From assembly GCF_949628215.1 (NCBI RefSeq), contig NC_134279.1, positions 14,225,541 through 14,289,540 of the forward strand: a DNA stretch of 64,000 bases, read 5' to 3'. A model generated the notes under the pieces. The model made no database searches. It had not been told where the DNA came from and was given only the letters and a program-made list of their open reading frames with translations. The stretch is from Phalacrocorax aristotelis. Its lineage: Eukaryota > Chordata > Aves > Suliformes > Phalacrocoracidae. The translations under genes were made by a program, and so were the position numbers. This document shows positions 27,101 through 36,500 of the stretch, piece after piece. How positions within the stretch are numbered: the first letter of the stretch is position 1; each line of letters begins with the position of its first letter.

Positions 27101-30100
27101 CACAAATCTCTGTTGCCCCTGCAGAGCCTGCCTGCACCACCTCCGGAGCCAGCAGCCTAGGGCTGGAGGAGGCATCTCATGCTTCCATGACCCTTGGCTG
27201 GGCTTCTGTGTTTTTCATACAGCCAGCTCTGGTGGTGCCAAACCTCCCCTGCTCTTTCCTTCACGGGACTGCTTCAGAGGGACACCTCTCCCTACCCCCT
27301 GATGTCAGGGGGCAGCCCAGAAGCCAACAAACTGTCAAATTCAGTAGGAGTAGAGACAGGGTTTTCTACCTTTCAGCTTGCATCCAGCTTTCATCTTTTT
27401 CCTCATCATGCAGGTATTTGAGGTTCTTCTGGTTTGGCTGGAGCACAGCTCTGAGCAGCCAAGAGTCCAGCAGTCTGCTTCATGCCAGGTGAACATCCCA
27501 CTGCCTAACATGAAGAGCTTCACTACTCACTCACCTATTTCCACTGCCCAGCTGCAAGAACTCTATTAGGAGTGCCTTGAACCCACCTCCTGAGAACAAC
27601 AGGACCAAAGGGCCACCACATGCATCCAGCGCTCAGCTTGCACATGCTCTATACCCACACAGACACTAGATTTTTCTTCTCCATTCCTTTATTGTGTTCA
27701 CAGTGACATGCAGCATGCAAAACAGAGTGAAACAAAACAGAGCACCACCAATGCACTGGGGATGAAATCAATGTGGGGAACAAAAATACGTACTTACAGC
27801 TGAACATTGTGAAGTTCACAGGCAAGACCTTATGGAATCATCTCCAGCAACAGTTAAAACAAGAGTGAACACTGCAGAAGGGGAAACATCAGACGGGCAG
27901 GAATGACCTCTAAATAACAGAAGTTTTCATCAGATGTCTCCATTTCATGTCTGTGAGACAGGAACAGTATTTCCACTCTACTTCATCCACAGAGGTATGA
28001 ACTGGAACTTCGTTGGAGCTAGGATTTTTTATTTACTGCCATCTGTGCAGACTGTCTAACAGTGTGCACAGAAATGGTCAAGAACTTAAACCAGTTAATA
28101 ACCAAAAAGCCAGCAGATGGCACTCAAGAATATGAAAGACTTCTGAAATGTGCAAGACCAATAAAACTTGCATCTGCAGTGCACAACAGCAACATGTGCC
28201 TCATTACATAGAGGCGCTACCAGACGGGCTGAAAAAGAGGTGATGATCTCAGTGGTGCCCTCCAGGCACCACAGTAACCCAAAGTACTAAGACCACAATT
28301 GCTTTAGTCCCTCTTATTGAAGGGATCCAGGAAGCAGGATTTGAATCCAGACCTGTGCCTGGGAGCAGCTTGCGTTTTGGCGGGGATGCAGTTAGGCAGC
28401 ACCGCCGCTCCGTCTGTGCTCTCAGACGGCCAGCGCTTGAGCACAGGGGAAAGCTGTGGGTAAGCATGGCACAGGGCCCGCCACGGCTGAACATGATCAA
28501 TCTGGCATTCTCAAGAGCACTAAAATGTCTCCTAAATGCTGCTAAAATAACAGCAACAAGTTTCCCCTCCCATATAAGCACCATTAGAGCAAGGCCATCC
28601 TCATCCCTTATCCCACGCTCTGGCAAGGCATAGCAGTGTGTGAACTGACACCTACTCAACTATCAGGCAGCTCTGCAAAACACATCCAGATGATACAGGG
28701 TTTCTGAATGGCCATGTCTGTGCCAGTTTTTAAAGTTGTTAATACTAGTAATGCTCAGCAGCCTGAAAGAATAGGTTTAAAACAGGTAAACAGCTTAATC
28801 TTTTGTGGGGTTTTCCTATTTCCTATAAGGCTACTTTAAGTGCTTTCCAACAGGCCCTCTGTAAAGGCTAAAAAGCACCTTTTTCCAAACAAAATCTGAT
28901 ACCCTTACATATCACATGATCCCCCAGAATGGCCCTGCAGTGAAACATGCTGGCAGTTTTCTCTATATGGGGATTTCAGAGTTTTTTTGCTTTTCTTTCC
29001 TAACCCAAAGATAAGCTCGCTGGGACTACAACAGGATGGAGCTGGCTGGAGCAAAGAGGTTCCTGGCTAAGAAGCATCATTTAATGGCCCATTACAAACT
29101 TAAGAGGATGAGCTGCACACAGAGTTTCCTACCAAGTGGTCTGTGGAAGGAAGTGCAGCATGTCCAGCCCACAAGGGCTACTGGTGAACCACAGCCACAT
29201 TCACAGCCTCAGCTGGCCACAAGGACCCCTTTGCACAAGTTCATTCCTGAGGAACCTGCATGCCTGGCCCAGCCAGCAGAGCCATCACGCCATTCCCTGG
29301 TTTCTGGCCCCACTAACAACGATGTGTTCCCACCCTGCTTTGGTTCCCGATGCAAGTCTGCAGAGAATGGTGATCCTTTCCCTTCAAACGTCTCTACAGG
29401 GCATGCTAAGCACCAGGAGCTCAAAGCCCTGCAAAAGCAGGTGGAAAAAGAGAGACCTGAAGGGGAAGGTCCATGTACCAGCTCCCTGGGACCTGGGCTG
29501 CACCATGCTCTGGGCTTTGCAGGATGGCCGGTGAACCCTGCCAAACCTGCCATCCATGCCCAGCAAGCCTACCAGTGGGACTGGGGACAGAGAAGACTCG
29601 AGTCACGTTTCCTCTTCAGTTCCCACCCCTTTCCAAGGCTGGGAACACAGAGTGCAGGGATGTCCCAAAGCAGCAGCTATCAGCTACAAAACAGCATGGA
29701 TGCAGACAGTTAAGCACCAAGAGGAAGGAAGGACCATGTATTGCAAGCTGCCTGGCTCTGGATCAGGAGGGAAAGCAACAGCACACACACCCCTACACCA
29801 AACCACAAGTCAGGCTGGAAAAAGAGTAAGGCAAGAGGGTTCCTAGTGAGCACGATTGAGCTGGCAGAGTGGGCTACATTCATTTCAAAGGCACAGTGTC
29901 AGCAGGATCTGCTGGGACGGCTATGCAGCTATCCCATGCGCACAGCCCAGGGCTGCTAGATGCCTCACACCTATCATCTGCAGGGGTACTGGGATGTCCC
30001 TTAAAGCCTATGTTTTAACCAGTTTACCTGTACAACCCTCGAAAGATAACCCATTTCCCATTGCCTCCTAGGCAAGGTGGCTGCACCACCCAGAACACTG

Positions 30101-33100
30101 TTTGGGATTCCTTGTGCAACACTGCTCCATGTGGAGTACGGGAAGGTGTAATGTGGGACTCAAGGTGTTAGCACAGGAGGCGATGGGAACAGAGGAGCAC
30201 AGAAAATCCTGAGTAAACAACTACCAAAGCCTTCACTTGCCAGCATTTTTCCATTGCCTATTATGTACAGCTGGATGAATGTCAATAAATTACTAATGGA
30301 AATGAGCCCTGCTGAGCAGGCAATTTGGCTTGAACAGCTGTTTTCTAGGTGGCACAGTGGCATTTCAGCTCTTCTTAGTAAGCAGCAGTGAATCAGGGAT
30401 TACCAATTGCCATCGGGGTGGGAAGGAAGAAAGTAAACACTGCACAGAGGGATGGAAGCACCCAGTCTGCCCCAGCAGAGAGCCCACCGAGACATGAATG
30501 TCTCGAGGAAGGAGAAAGTAGAAAGCCAAGCTGCCAAGTGATGAGTCATGCGAATCTGCCCCCTTCCTGCCAGACACCATGGAGGTCACACCCTGCACCA
30601 GCAAGCCACTCTCCCACATACTTGCTCTTGCAGCCTACCTGTGGAGAAATAAGCGGTGGGGAGCATGGGACAGAGCAATGCAAGGACTTGCATAAGATCT
30701 CACTGGAAGGTTCCCAAGTCCCAGGCAAGCTTGGGAAGAAAAAGAAAGCCACAGATGAATGCAACGAGGGCTGCAGCTCCTCCATCCGCACCCTTCAGTG
30801 TACACACATCTCTGCACTACCTGGCACTTCACCCTTACCCACCACCCAACTTCACCATCATGCCAGCCCTGCTCTGAAGGCTGGCTGGCAGCCACCACCC
30901 ACAGAAAGGCAGTCTCACAGCTGGTCTGCACGGGGAAGGAGATGTGGAGAACTGGGGAGGGCAAGGGACATATCTGATCAGCACTTCTTTGTTCCAACAC
31001 AACTTTACTTGCTGGCTCCTTCCAGAATGAAGTGAGGTGGGTTTGTTAACTTAAGCAACAGCAACCCTCCTTTTGTCTATCCTGAGAGTCTCTCAGAGGG
31101 ACCTCAGACACAGGTCTCCAGCGTGACAACAAGCTACTTTTGTCTGACATATTCTGCAGGAGATCCTGTATTTTCAACTTGCCCACCACATCTGAGGGGC
31201 ACAGACTCTGCAGCAGCCAGTTGTGAGAGCAGCACACAGTGCTCAGCTGGCCAGGACAGCTGGAGCCAATGCACCCACTCCCTGATGTGGAGACCCTGTA
31301 AAAACCACCAGGCAAACTCCCATAAAAACTTTGTGGTTTGCTTTAGGGTGGCTGTTAAAAATAACAGTGTTGAGAAGTGGGAGGCTCTTGCTTTCAGAAA
31401 GGCAGGCATTAAGCTGCAAAGTCATTGAGACCTGTTTATTACTTAGCTTCTGTTTAATTTCAAATAGGAAAAAATACCTTGGAAGATGGAGGGCTGAAAT
31501 TGGTAATTCAATCCTTCAGATCAGCCTTAGGGAGTTCTGTAATTAAGACACAGTGAAATCACAGATGATTTCAACTTGTCTTCCTGGAAAGGCAAAACAG
31601 ATAAAAACAAAGCCCACCAGCCTGCATACTACATGACCTAAAAGGGTTGAAAGCAGACCACAGGCTGTGTGTTCTGGACACAGCTCCCACAGGTTCTCCT
31701 GGCCTCCCCAACCATCAAGCTACAGCTAAGGTAAACTATGAAATCAGCCTGAACACGACCAGGAGTAGGGAGGGAAGAGGACTAGTGCTCACAGAAGGCA
31801 ACTAAGCAAAAACACACACCCCCAAACCTCTTCTGTTTGCAAGTGAGCCAGGTAACAGGTTGTGCAAACCAGGCAGCCAGTCAAATGCTAGGTCCCCAGC
31901 AGGAACTCGGAAACAGTTTCCCAATTAAGAACTTGTCAGAAAATGGTAATTGATGGAAGGGTCTATTTCCCAACTGCAAAGAGCAGTGGTGACTATTCCT
32001 AAGTGTTTAAGACAGACTGAATATCAAAAGCCGAACCAGTGGAAAACAGATCTAGGAATTCCTCAAACAGAATAAATAAACCTGATTTCTAAAGCATTTT
32101 GCTGAGGCTTTTGGAGAGTCACCTCAATACTACTGATGGCAGCCTAACAACCCGAATTCCCTTCCTGTGAGTTCCTAGTAGCAGAGATCCTTCTTTCCTC
32201 TATTTGTATAAGAGTCCCAGGCCACTACATTCTCCATTCACTCAAAAGCTCCACAAAGCAGGTCTTTTACCCAATAAATTGCACCAGCTGTAAGTAGGAT
32301 TCAAGTTTTTATTCTCTTGGCCACCCACATTTACATGGCTCAACACACACTTCTGGCAGCAAAGGATTATGCTGACATCTACCATCTCTTAGTCTAACAA
32401 AACCTGAGAAACCTTCCACGATACTGCAGTGCTTCTATGTAGCTCTTCTTCCAGTACCGTTCTTTTGTGGAGAAAAAAAGAGGACCTCACCGTAGGATGG
32501 AAGTAAAGACACTGTATTTCATATTCTCCTTCCCAAACCAAATCCTCAGCATTTCAGAGCTAGCAAGAAGACAGACCCAGCCAAGCCACCTCATCTCAAA
32601 AAGCACAGCTGGGCTTATTTTCTCCTTGCCAGCGCCTTACGTCTGTTCCTCGACTTCTAAATATTCCCTAATGAGAAGATGTATCACCTTCCCCAAGAGA
32701 CAAAGGACAGGGTGATTTTCTGCTCCCAACTGGAGCAGAAACAGGCGGGTTTCATAAAGTAACAAGAGGAAGTAGCAAAGGGAATACAATCGCGTTCTCT
32801 ATCAGACTTCAAAACAGAAACATCAGCTGCTTGCTTTTTTTTTTTTAAACTAAAAAACCTGATACATGTAACCGGAGGGAGAGTGCCTCCTGTTTCTACA
32901 GCAACCGAGGGCCTAGAGCGGCGCTGGCAATGGCATCCCGAGAGCGGCCGGAGAGTAGCGGGAACAAAAGCGGCAGCGGCTGCCAGGGGCGCCCAACCCC
33001 CCCTTCCCCGGCGCCCAGAGGGCAGCCCGGCCCGCGAACGCGCGCGACTCGCCACGCCAAACGCAGCCACGTGACTGCAAAGATAAACAGGAGCTAAATA

Positions 33101-33409
33101 CATAGAAAGCAAGGCGTGGCTCACTCCGGCCCCGCGAGGGAAACCATCCGCCCCGAGGCGGGCGGGGGCCGCGCCGTGGTTCCGGCCACCGGGAAGCCTC
33201 CCCCTCGTCCCCCGCCCCACCTGTGGCGCGGTGCTGCCCGCGCCGCCCCCGCACTCACCCCAGAGGAGGGTGAGGAGCTGCGCCCGCGGCACCAGGCTGA
33301 GCGCGTAGACGGCGCCGAGGTGCAGCAGCCCCATCAGCACCACGTTGCGCCAGACGATGGCCTGCCCGCAGCCCTCCTCGCCGCTCGACGGCCGCCGGGA
33401 CCCATCCAT
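2948..33409 (-). CDS. SCD5: Stearoyl-CoA desaturase 5, complete five-exon coding region
   Basis: SCD5 inserts the first cis double bond at delta-9 of palmitoyl- and stearoyl-CoA in the ER membrane, using cytochrome b5 and a di-iron centre. Joining 33409-33259, 13137-13007, 8237-8032, 3932-3700 and 3138-2948 gives 912 nt, which is 303 residues plus stop. Every junction is GT-AG with matching phase. The three histidine boxes are at about residues 67-72 (HRLWSH), 104-108 (HRVHH) and 245-249 (HNYHH), and the extra ligand pair Asn212/His216 lies in NSAAH. Hydrophobic membrane segments surround them. The wording around these boxes and the C-terminal TGDGSA-like end fit SCD5 better than SCD. The N-terminus is shorter than in human SCD5 (330 residues, recalled). 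The start at 33407-33409 has purines at -3 and +4, and an in-frame TAG lies 15 nt before it. The upstream neighbour SEC31A supports the orthology. Confidence 0.96.
3139..3699 (-). other. SCD5: SCD5 intron 4
   Basis: A 561-bp GT-AG intron between histidine-box exons. I see no repeat, second gene or RNA gene in it. Confidence 0.9.
3700..3932 (-). CDS. SCD5: SCD5 coding exon 4 (membrane segments 3-4)
   Basis: This 233-nt exon has its acceptor CAG at 3935-3933 and its GTAAGT donor at 3699-3694. It encodes a hydrophobic hairpin (VVLMCFVIPTFVPWYLWGES) and then WLVNSAAHMYGNRPYDK, whose Asn and His are metal ligands in solved SCD1 structures. It ends in a glycine codon split G|GT. Confidence 0.97.
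3933..8031 (-). other. SCD5: SCD5 intron 3
   Basis: A 4.1-kb intron. I recognise no transposon or RNA gene. A 141-codon open frame (5843-5418, minus) has no recognisable domain. The rest looks like ordinary unique intronic sequence. Confidence 0.85.
8032..8237 (-). CDS. SCD5: SCD5 coding exon 3 (second histidine box)
   Basis: This 206-nt exon has an acceptor CAG at 8240-8238 and a GTAAGT donor at 8031-8026. It starts NDIYEW and contains HRVHH followed by KYSETDADPHNARRGFFFSH, the strongly conserved cytosolic catalytic face. It ends in a lysine codon split AA|G. Confidence 0.97.
8930..9250 (+). repeat. CR1 LINE, 5'-truncated 3' end
   Basis: About 320 bp match the familiar avian CR1 3' region: CCTACAAGAAAGATGGAGCA, then CTCTTTATCAGGGAGTGTAG, AACTGAAAGAGGGTAG, the 'caacaggttgtccag' block and TTTAAGGTCCCTTCCAACCC, ending ATTCTATGATTAAG. 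CR1 elements are typically truncated at the 5' side and end in short tandem ATTCTATG-like units rather than poly(A). It lies antisense within SCD5 intron 2. Confidence 0.93.
9426..10098 (+). repeat. Solo-LTR-like element
   Basis: The sequence starts TGTTGGGGCCC and ends TTTGTTTCCA, giving TG...CA ends about 673 bp apart. Near the right end there is TATAAG at 9979-9984 and AATAAA at 10050-10055, then a short pyrimidine-rich tail, the arrangement of an LTR promoter and R region. No internal retroviral sequence is attached, so a solo LTR is likely. The pentamer CTCAA occurs at 9417-9421 and 10102-10106, 3-4 bp outside these ends. It may be an eroded target duplication or chance. Confidence 0.5.
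13007..13137 (-). CDS. SCD5: SCD5 coding exon 2 (first histidine box)
   Basis: This 131-nt exon has the size conserved in vertebrate SCD genes. Its acceptor CAG is at 13140-13138 and its GTGGGG donor at 13006-13001. It encodes AYFCFLMTALGVTAGAHRLW and onward, ending MAFQ, and carries histidine box 1 (HRLWSH). The first alanine codon is split with exon 1 (G|CG). Confidence 0.96.
13845..13860. repeat. Poly(C) run (16 bases)
   Basis: An uninterrupted C run in SCD5 intron 1. The gene strand carries a G16 tract, which can form quadruplex structure and is prone to sequencing error. Confidence 0.9.
19537..19552. repeat. (AC)8 microsatellite
   Basis: Eight AC units in SCD5 intron 1. Confidence 0.9.
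19960..20100 (+). repeat. Probable ancient CR1 reverse-transcriptase fragment
   Basis: With frameshifts, the plus strand reads like the CR1 reverse-transcriptase segment around the catalytic region: a 'LFN-LINDL'-type stretch at about 19960-19995 followed by 'ADDAKFG' at about 20020-20045. The copy is too decayed for secure boundaries. Confidence 0.4.
22933..22953. repeat. (AC)10 microsatellite
   Basis: About ten AC units in SCD5 intron 1. Confidence 0.9.
33068..33073. promoter_or_regulatory. CACGTG E-box in early SCD5 intron 1
   Basis: A perfect CACGTG inside a CCACGTGAC context, about 190 bp into intron 1 at the edge of the CpG island. USF, MYC/MAX, ChREBP-MLX and TFEB-type factors bind this core. 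Which of them binds here cannot be told from sequence. Confidence 0.4.
33259..33409 (-). CDS. SCD5: SCD5 coding exon 1
   Basis: This 151-nt coding piece starts at ATG 33409-33407 and ends Leu-Leu-Trp plus one base, before a GTGAGT donor at 33258-33253. It encodes the cytosolic N-terminus and the first hydrophobic stretch (IVWRNVVLMGLLHLGAVYAL). The reading frame stays open into intron 1, but homology stops at the donor. Gly, Ser and Glu enrich the first 15 residues, which are poorly conserved in this family. Confidence 0.95.
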
Positions 33410-33424
33410 CTCGCCGGCGGGGCG

Positions 33425-33499
33425 CTAGGGGCGGCGGCGGCGGCCCCCGCGCAGCGTAGCCGGGGAGCGACTAGGGACGGCCGGGCCGCGCCGCCACAT
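33425..33499 (-). other. Upstream ORF in the SCD5 5' leader (24 codons, Arg/Pro-rich)
   Basis: An ATG at 33499-33497 opens 24 codons rich in Arg, Pro and Gly, ending at TAG 33427-33425, 15 nt before the SCD5 start and in the same frame. That stop excludes an N-terminal extension of SCD5. The uORF start context is weak (C at -3, T at +4), while the main start is strong. A separate start-stop pair (ATGTGA) lies at 33558-33553. Both matter only if transcription starts upstream of them. Confidence 0.5.
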
Positions 33500-33566
33500 C
33501 TGTTGCTGCCGCCGGGTGCGCCCCACACCGCGGCGGGGGGCGGCCGCCGGCCTCACATAGCGACAG

Positions 33567-33580
33567 CCAATGGCGGCCGC
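33567..33580. promoter_or_regulatory. Overlapping NF-Y (CCAAT) and YY1-like sites
   Basis: CCAAT on the plus strand (ATTGG on the gene strand) runs directly into ATGGCGGCC, which resembles a YY1 site. It lies about 160 bp upstream of the SCD5 start codon, a usual position for TATA-less promoters. NF-Y is an established regulator of mammalian SCD promoters; its use here is inferred. Confidence 0.5.
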
Positions 33581-36500
33581 GGACCGCCTCGCCCCGCCCC
33601 CGACACCGGCACCGCCGAGGGCCGCCCCTCGGGTCCCCCCAGCGGCCGCACGATCGCTTCTGGCGGTGCTCCTAACGGCCGCCCGCGCGCGCGAGGGTCT
33701 TCCCAGGCGGCCCCCGCGAGTTAGGTCCCGGCCCGCCGAAGGCAGAGCGGGTATGCTGGCGTGCGTACGGCTGGGCTCTGCACCCGATGGCCGAGAGGTA
33801 GAGGCCTCCGTCCGCCCTGCTGGGGCCTGTTTTAGGCGGCTGCCCGGACGGGCGGGCACCTCTCCTGCCGGCTGCCTGAGAGTGTCAGGGGGCAAACGCT
33901 CCGCGACGGGGACAGAGTTCAAAGACATTTGATTTTGGAAGCCCGTGAAACCGGAATAAAAGATGCCGCTGGTGCTAGGGAGGAGCAGATATTCAAGAGC
34001 TAGTTAATAAAGTTTATCTGACTGGGAGTAACAAGGTGGGCATTGAAAACCAACACCAAAAAAAAAATCAAGCTTTTTATCAGCAGTCCATACCAAAATG
34101 AAGAGTGTGCCACACTTCTTTTTTACTCTGTCCCACCACAGATGGAGTATTTTTTCAGTGTTCAGATGTGATTTCCCGGGGATGCTGCTCCACCTGTGCT
34201 GCCACAGCTTCCCACTGCAAGCTGCTGCAGGAGAGGAAGGACCCTGTATCACTCGGTCTGCCAAAGTGGGGTTTGTTAATGGTGAGTTGGCCTGAGACAG
34301 AAGGACGACCCAGGTAGGCAGGGGAGCAGCAGGCAGAAAGTAGTTCACTTACTAGTGAGGCACTTCACCTGCTGAGGAGCATGGAACATCTTGTACAAGC
34401 AGTGTATGGAGGGTTTAAGTCATTAGGTGAGAACCAGATGCTAAGTCCAGATAACACATTTGTCTGCAATGCATTTTGTTTAGTTTTAAATGTTTCTCGG
34501 AGGACAGGAGGGAGGGAGCAACACAGGCACAGGGAGGACCCCATCCTTTCATGACTTTGCCATCTCTCGGTGTTTGAGAGCAGAAAGAAGCCCCCACACC
34601 TTACACACTGGCTGCTCCCCAGCTGCTGCTGGGTGCGCTATACTGTGGGTGACACTCAGCTTTGCAAAACACACAGCCCAAGCTCACCTCTGCCCACTGC
34701 GTCTCATGCAGGTATGTTGCCCTGAGTGTTTAATGGAGGAAGGTCAAGGCTCAGGGTGAGTGAAATGGGAGTGCTACCAGGCAGCAAGGAAATAAGAAGA
34801 CCGGGGAGCACGACTCTTTGGAAAGGCAGGATGAAAGCACTCATCTTGACCTGGCTTCTGCAGGCTATTAAAGCATGGCACGGGACAGATGTTAGTCTTG
34901 TATGCTCACACAGATGCAAGTGGCACTGAAACCTAGCAGCTGCCTTACTCAAACATCCCTGCCAGCCTGGCAAGAGGAAAACACACATGGACACTGCTTT
35001 ATGAGATTTCCGACTAATTTGAGTCTCTGATGAATGAATCTGTGAAGGCTCCCTCTGCCACTAGTGTGCATTAGTGTGATGTTACCTTTGCACACAGTAC
35101 TGTAAGTTTCATATCCTACTTTTATCTCCAGTTCATAGCAGTTTATTTCCACAGTAGCCAACACAGCACGGAAAGCAGATGAACAAAGGTGAAATGAATA
35201 ATGTTCTGTTGTGGCTGGATGCCCTCTGGGTGCAGGGAGTGCTGATGATACCCAGGGTGACACTGTCAGGTATCTTCTGTGAAGCAAAAGGCCTCATGCC
35301 CCTGTCCTAGCAAAGCTCATTGCATGCAGGGAAACCTTGTCAAGTGCAGCAGCAAAACAGGAAGGGGGACACCCCAGCCCACCTCAGACCAGAGGGGTCC
35401 CTACTGCTCATGGAGTTGCTGGTCCCAGTGGAGGAGCAGATGAAGCCCAAGCCAGGCCAAAGGTACCCCTTTGAGAGTGTCATTGCACAGTGTCATTCCT
35501 CATGAGTGGAGCCCATCACTGTTCATCTGACCCTAGAAATCACTGCTCAGGCAGTGGCACTTCAGTGACAGTGTCAGCGTTTATCCCAGCATCACTGCAG
35601 TGGCTCTGGGCAGCAGCACATTTTGGGACTTGATGCTGTGAAAACATCTCTCTTTTATGAAGGTACCTGGCTAAGCAGATCATGATGTCAGGACTACCTT
35701 CCACAGACAGAGATGTGGACTGCCAACTAAGATCTTGCTAGTACCCAGAGATGCAAAGTAAAGACTCTGCAAATCTGACTCCTATTTCCCTTGGTAATAA
35801 ATAATATTGGAAAACATTCAGTGAGACAGAATTACCTAGAGAAGAAACCTGAGGAGCTGTGACCAAAACAGCAACAAACACAAAAGGAGATTTTCTTAGT
35901 TGAAAAGAAACCCACTCCAACCAACCCAACCCAAAATATGAACCCACTCCAGGGTTCTTATTTTTAAAAGCTAAGGATGTGCAAGGCTGAAAAAAAATGC
36001 CTGAGTGTAGTTTAGAAATCTGGAAAGTACTTGGTTTTGTCTGATGCAGTTAATGGGGAAGGTGTAGTAACTGCAGACACACTGGAAATGAGAACTCAAG
36101 GCAGTGTTTGAAGACAAAGGTTATAGCCTCCCCCTTCTCTGCACATCTTGCCTTTGTTGGCAATCCCAGCTGGACTTTCCACTGTCATGCATGTCTGTCG
36201 GCTCACTGAATTTGGCCTCCTTTGCTGCAATAATGCCTCTTCTGTGCAGGTGAAAGAGGCATCTGACATTTAGCTGTGGTCTGGGTGACATACCAAGTAC
36301 CCCTTGGTGCTCTCTATAAGAGAGCTAACTTCAAATGAGTCTCACTCTTTTTGTCTCAGATCTCACTGATGGGTGAGAGGACCGGACTACAGGCTCAAAC
36401 CTGCTTGCAGGCAGCGTGCAAGCGTGTGATCCCACCGGGACAGAGGCTGCCTTTCTGAACCTGGCTGACATGCTGCACCAGGTTGCTTAACAGGTAGGTG

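Larger units (their letters stand above)
13138..33258 (-). other. SCD5: SCD5 intron 1
   Basis: A 20.1-kb first intron, mostly unique sequence. It holds a 16-base C run at 13845-13860, (AC)n tracts at 19537-19552 and 22933-22953, a probable ancient CR1 fragment near 19960-20100, a homeodomain-site-rich block at about 26640-26760, an isolated CpG-containing patch near 28370-28440, and two longish plus-strand open frames (29036-29713 and 30388-31035) with no recognisable family. I see no RNA gene. Confidence 0.8.
32880..33900. promoter_or_regulatory. SCD5: CpG-island promoter of SCD5
   Basis: A dense G+C and CpG block starts in early intron 1, covers exon 1 and extends about 450 bp upstream. 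Outside it, CpG is rare. There is no TATA box near the start. A CCAAT box at 33567-33571 overlaps a YY1-like AATGGCGGC. A GC box (CCCCGCCCC) lies at about 33592-33600, and more GC boxes occur around 33205-33215. The 5'UTR probably begins between the CCAAT box and the ATG. Islands like this often fire in both directions, but no right-going gene can be recognised. Confidence 0.85.

Noticed and set aside
2948-33409. Calling the desaturase SCD (the 10q24-type paralogue)
   Set aside because: Residues around each histidine box and the C-terminus fit SCD5, and SEC31A is the SCD5 neighbour. SCD lies near WNT8B/SEC31B, of which nothing is seen.
32684-33409. 241-codon frame starting at the SCD5 ATG
   Set aside because: Only the first 151 nt are exon. 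The rest is read-through into intron 1 past a good GTGAGT donor.
33116-33724. 202-codon plus-strand open frame over the CpG island
   Set aside because: Composition is Ala/Pro/Arg/Gly as expected for any frame in GC-rich DNA, and it overlaps SCD5 exon 1 antisense.
33425-33928. 167-codon minus-strand frame upstream of SCD5
   Set aside because: GC-rich noncoding sequence. Only its last 24 codons, from ATG 33499, could lie in the SCD5 leader, and they are reported as a uORF.
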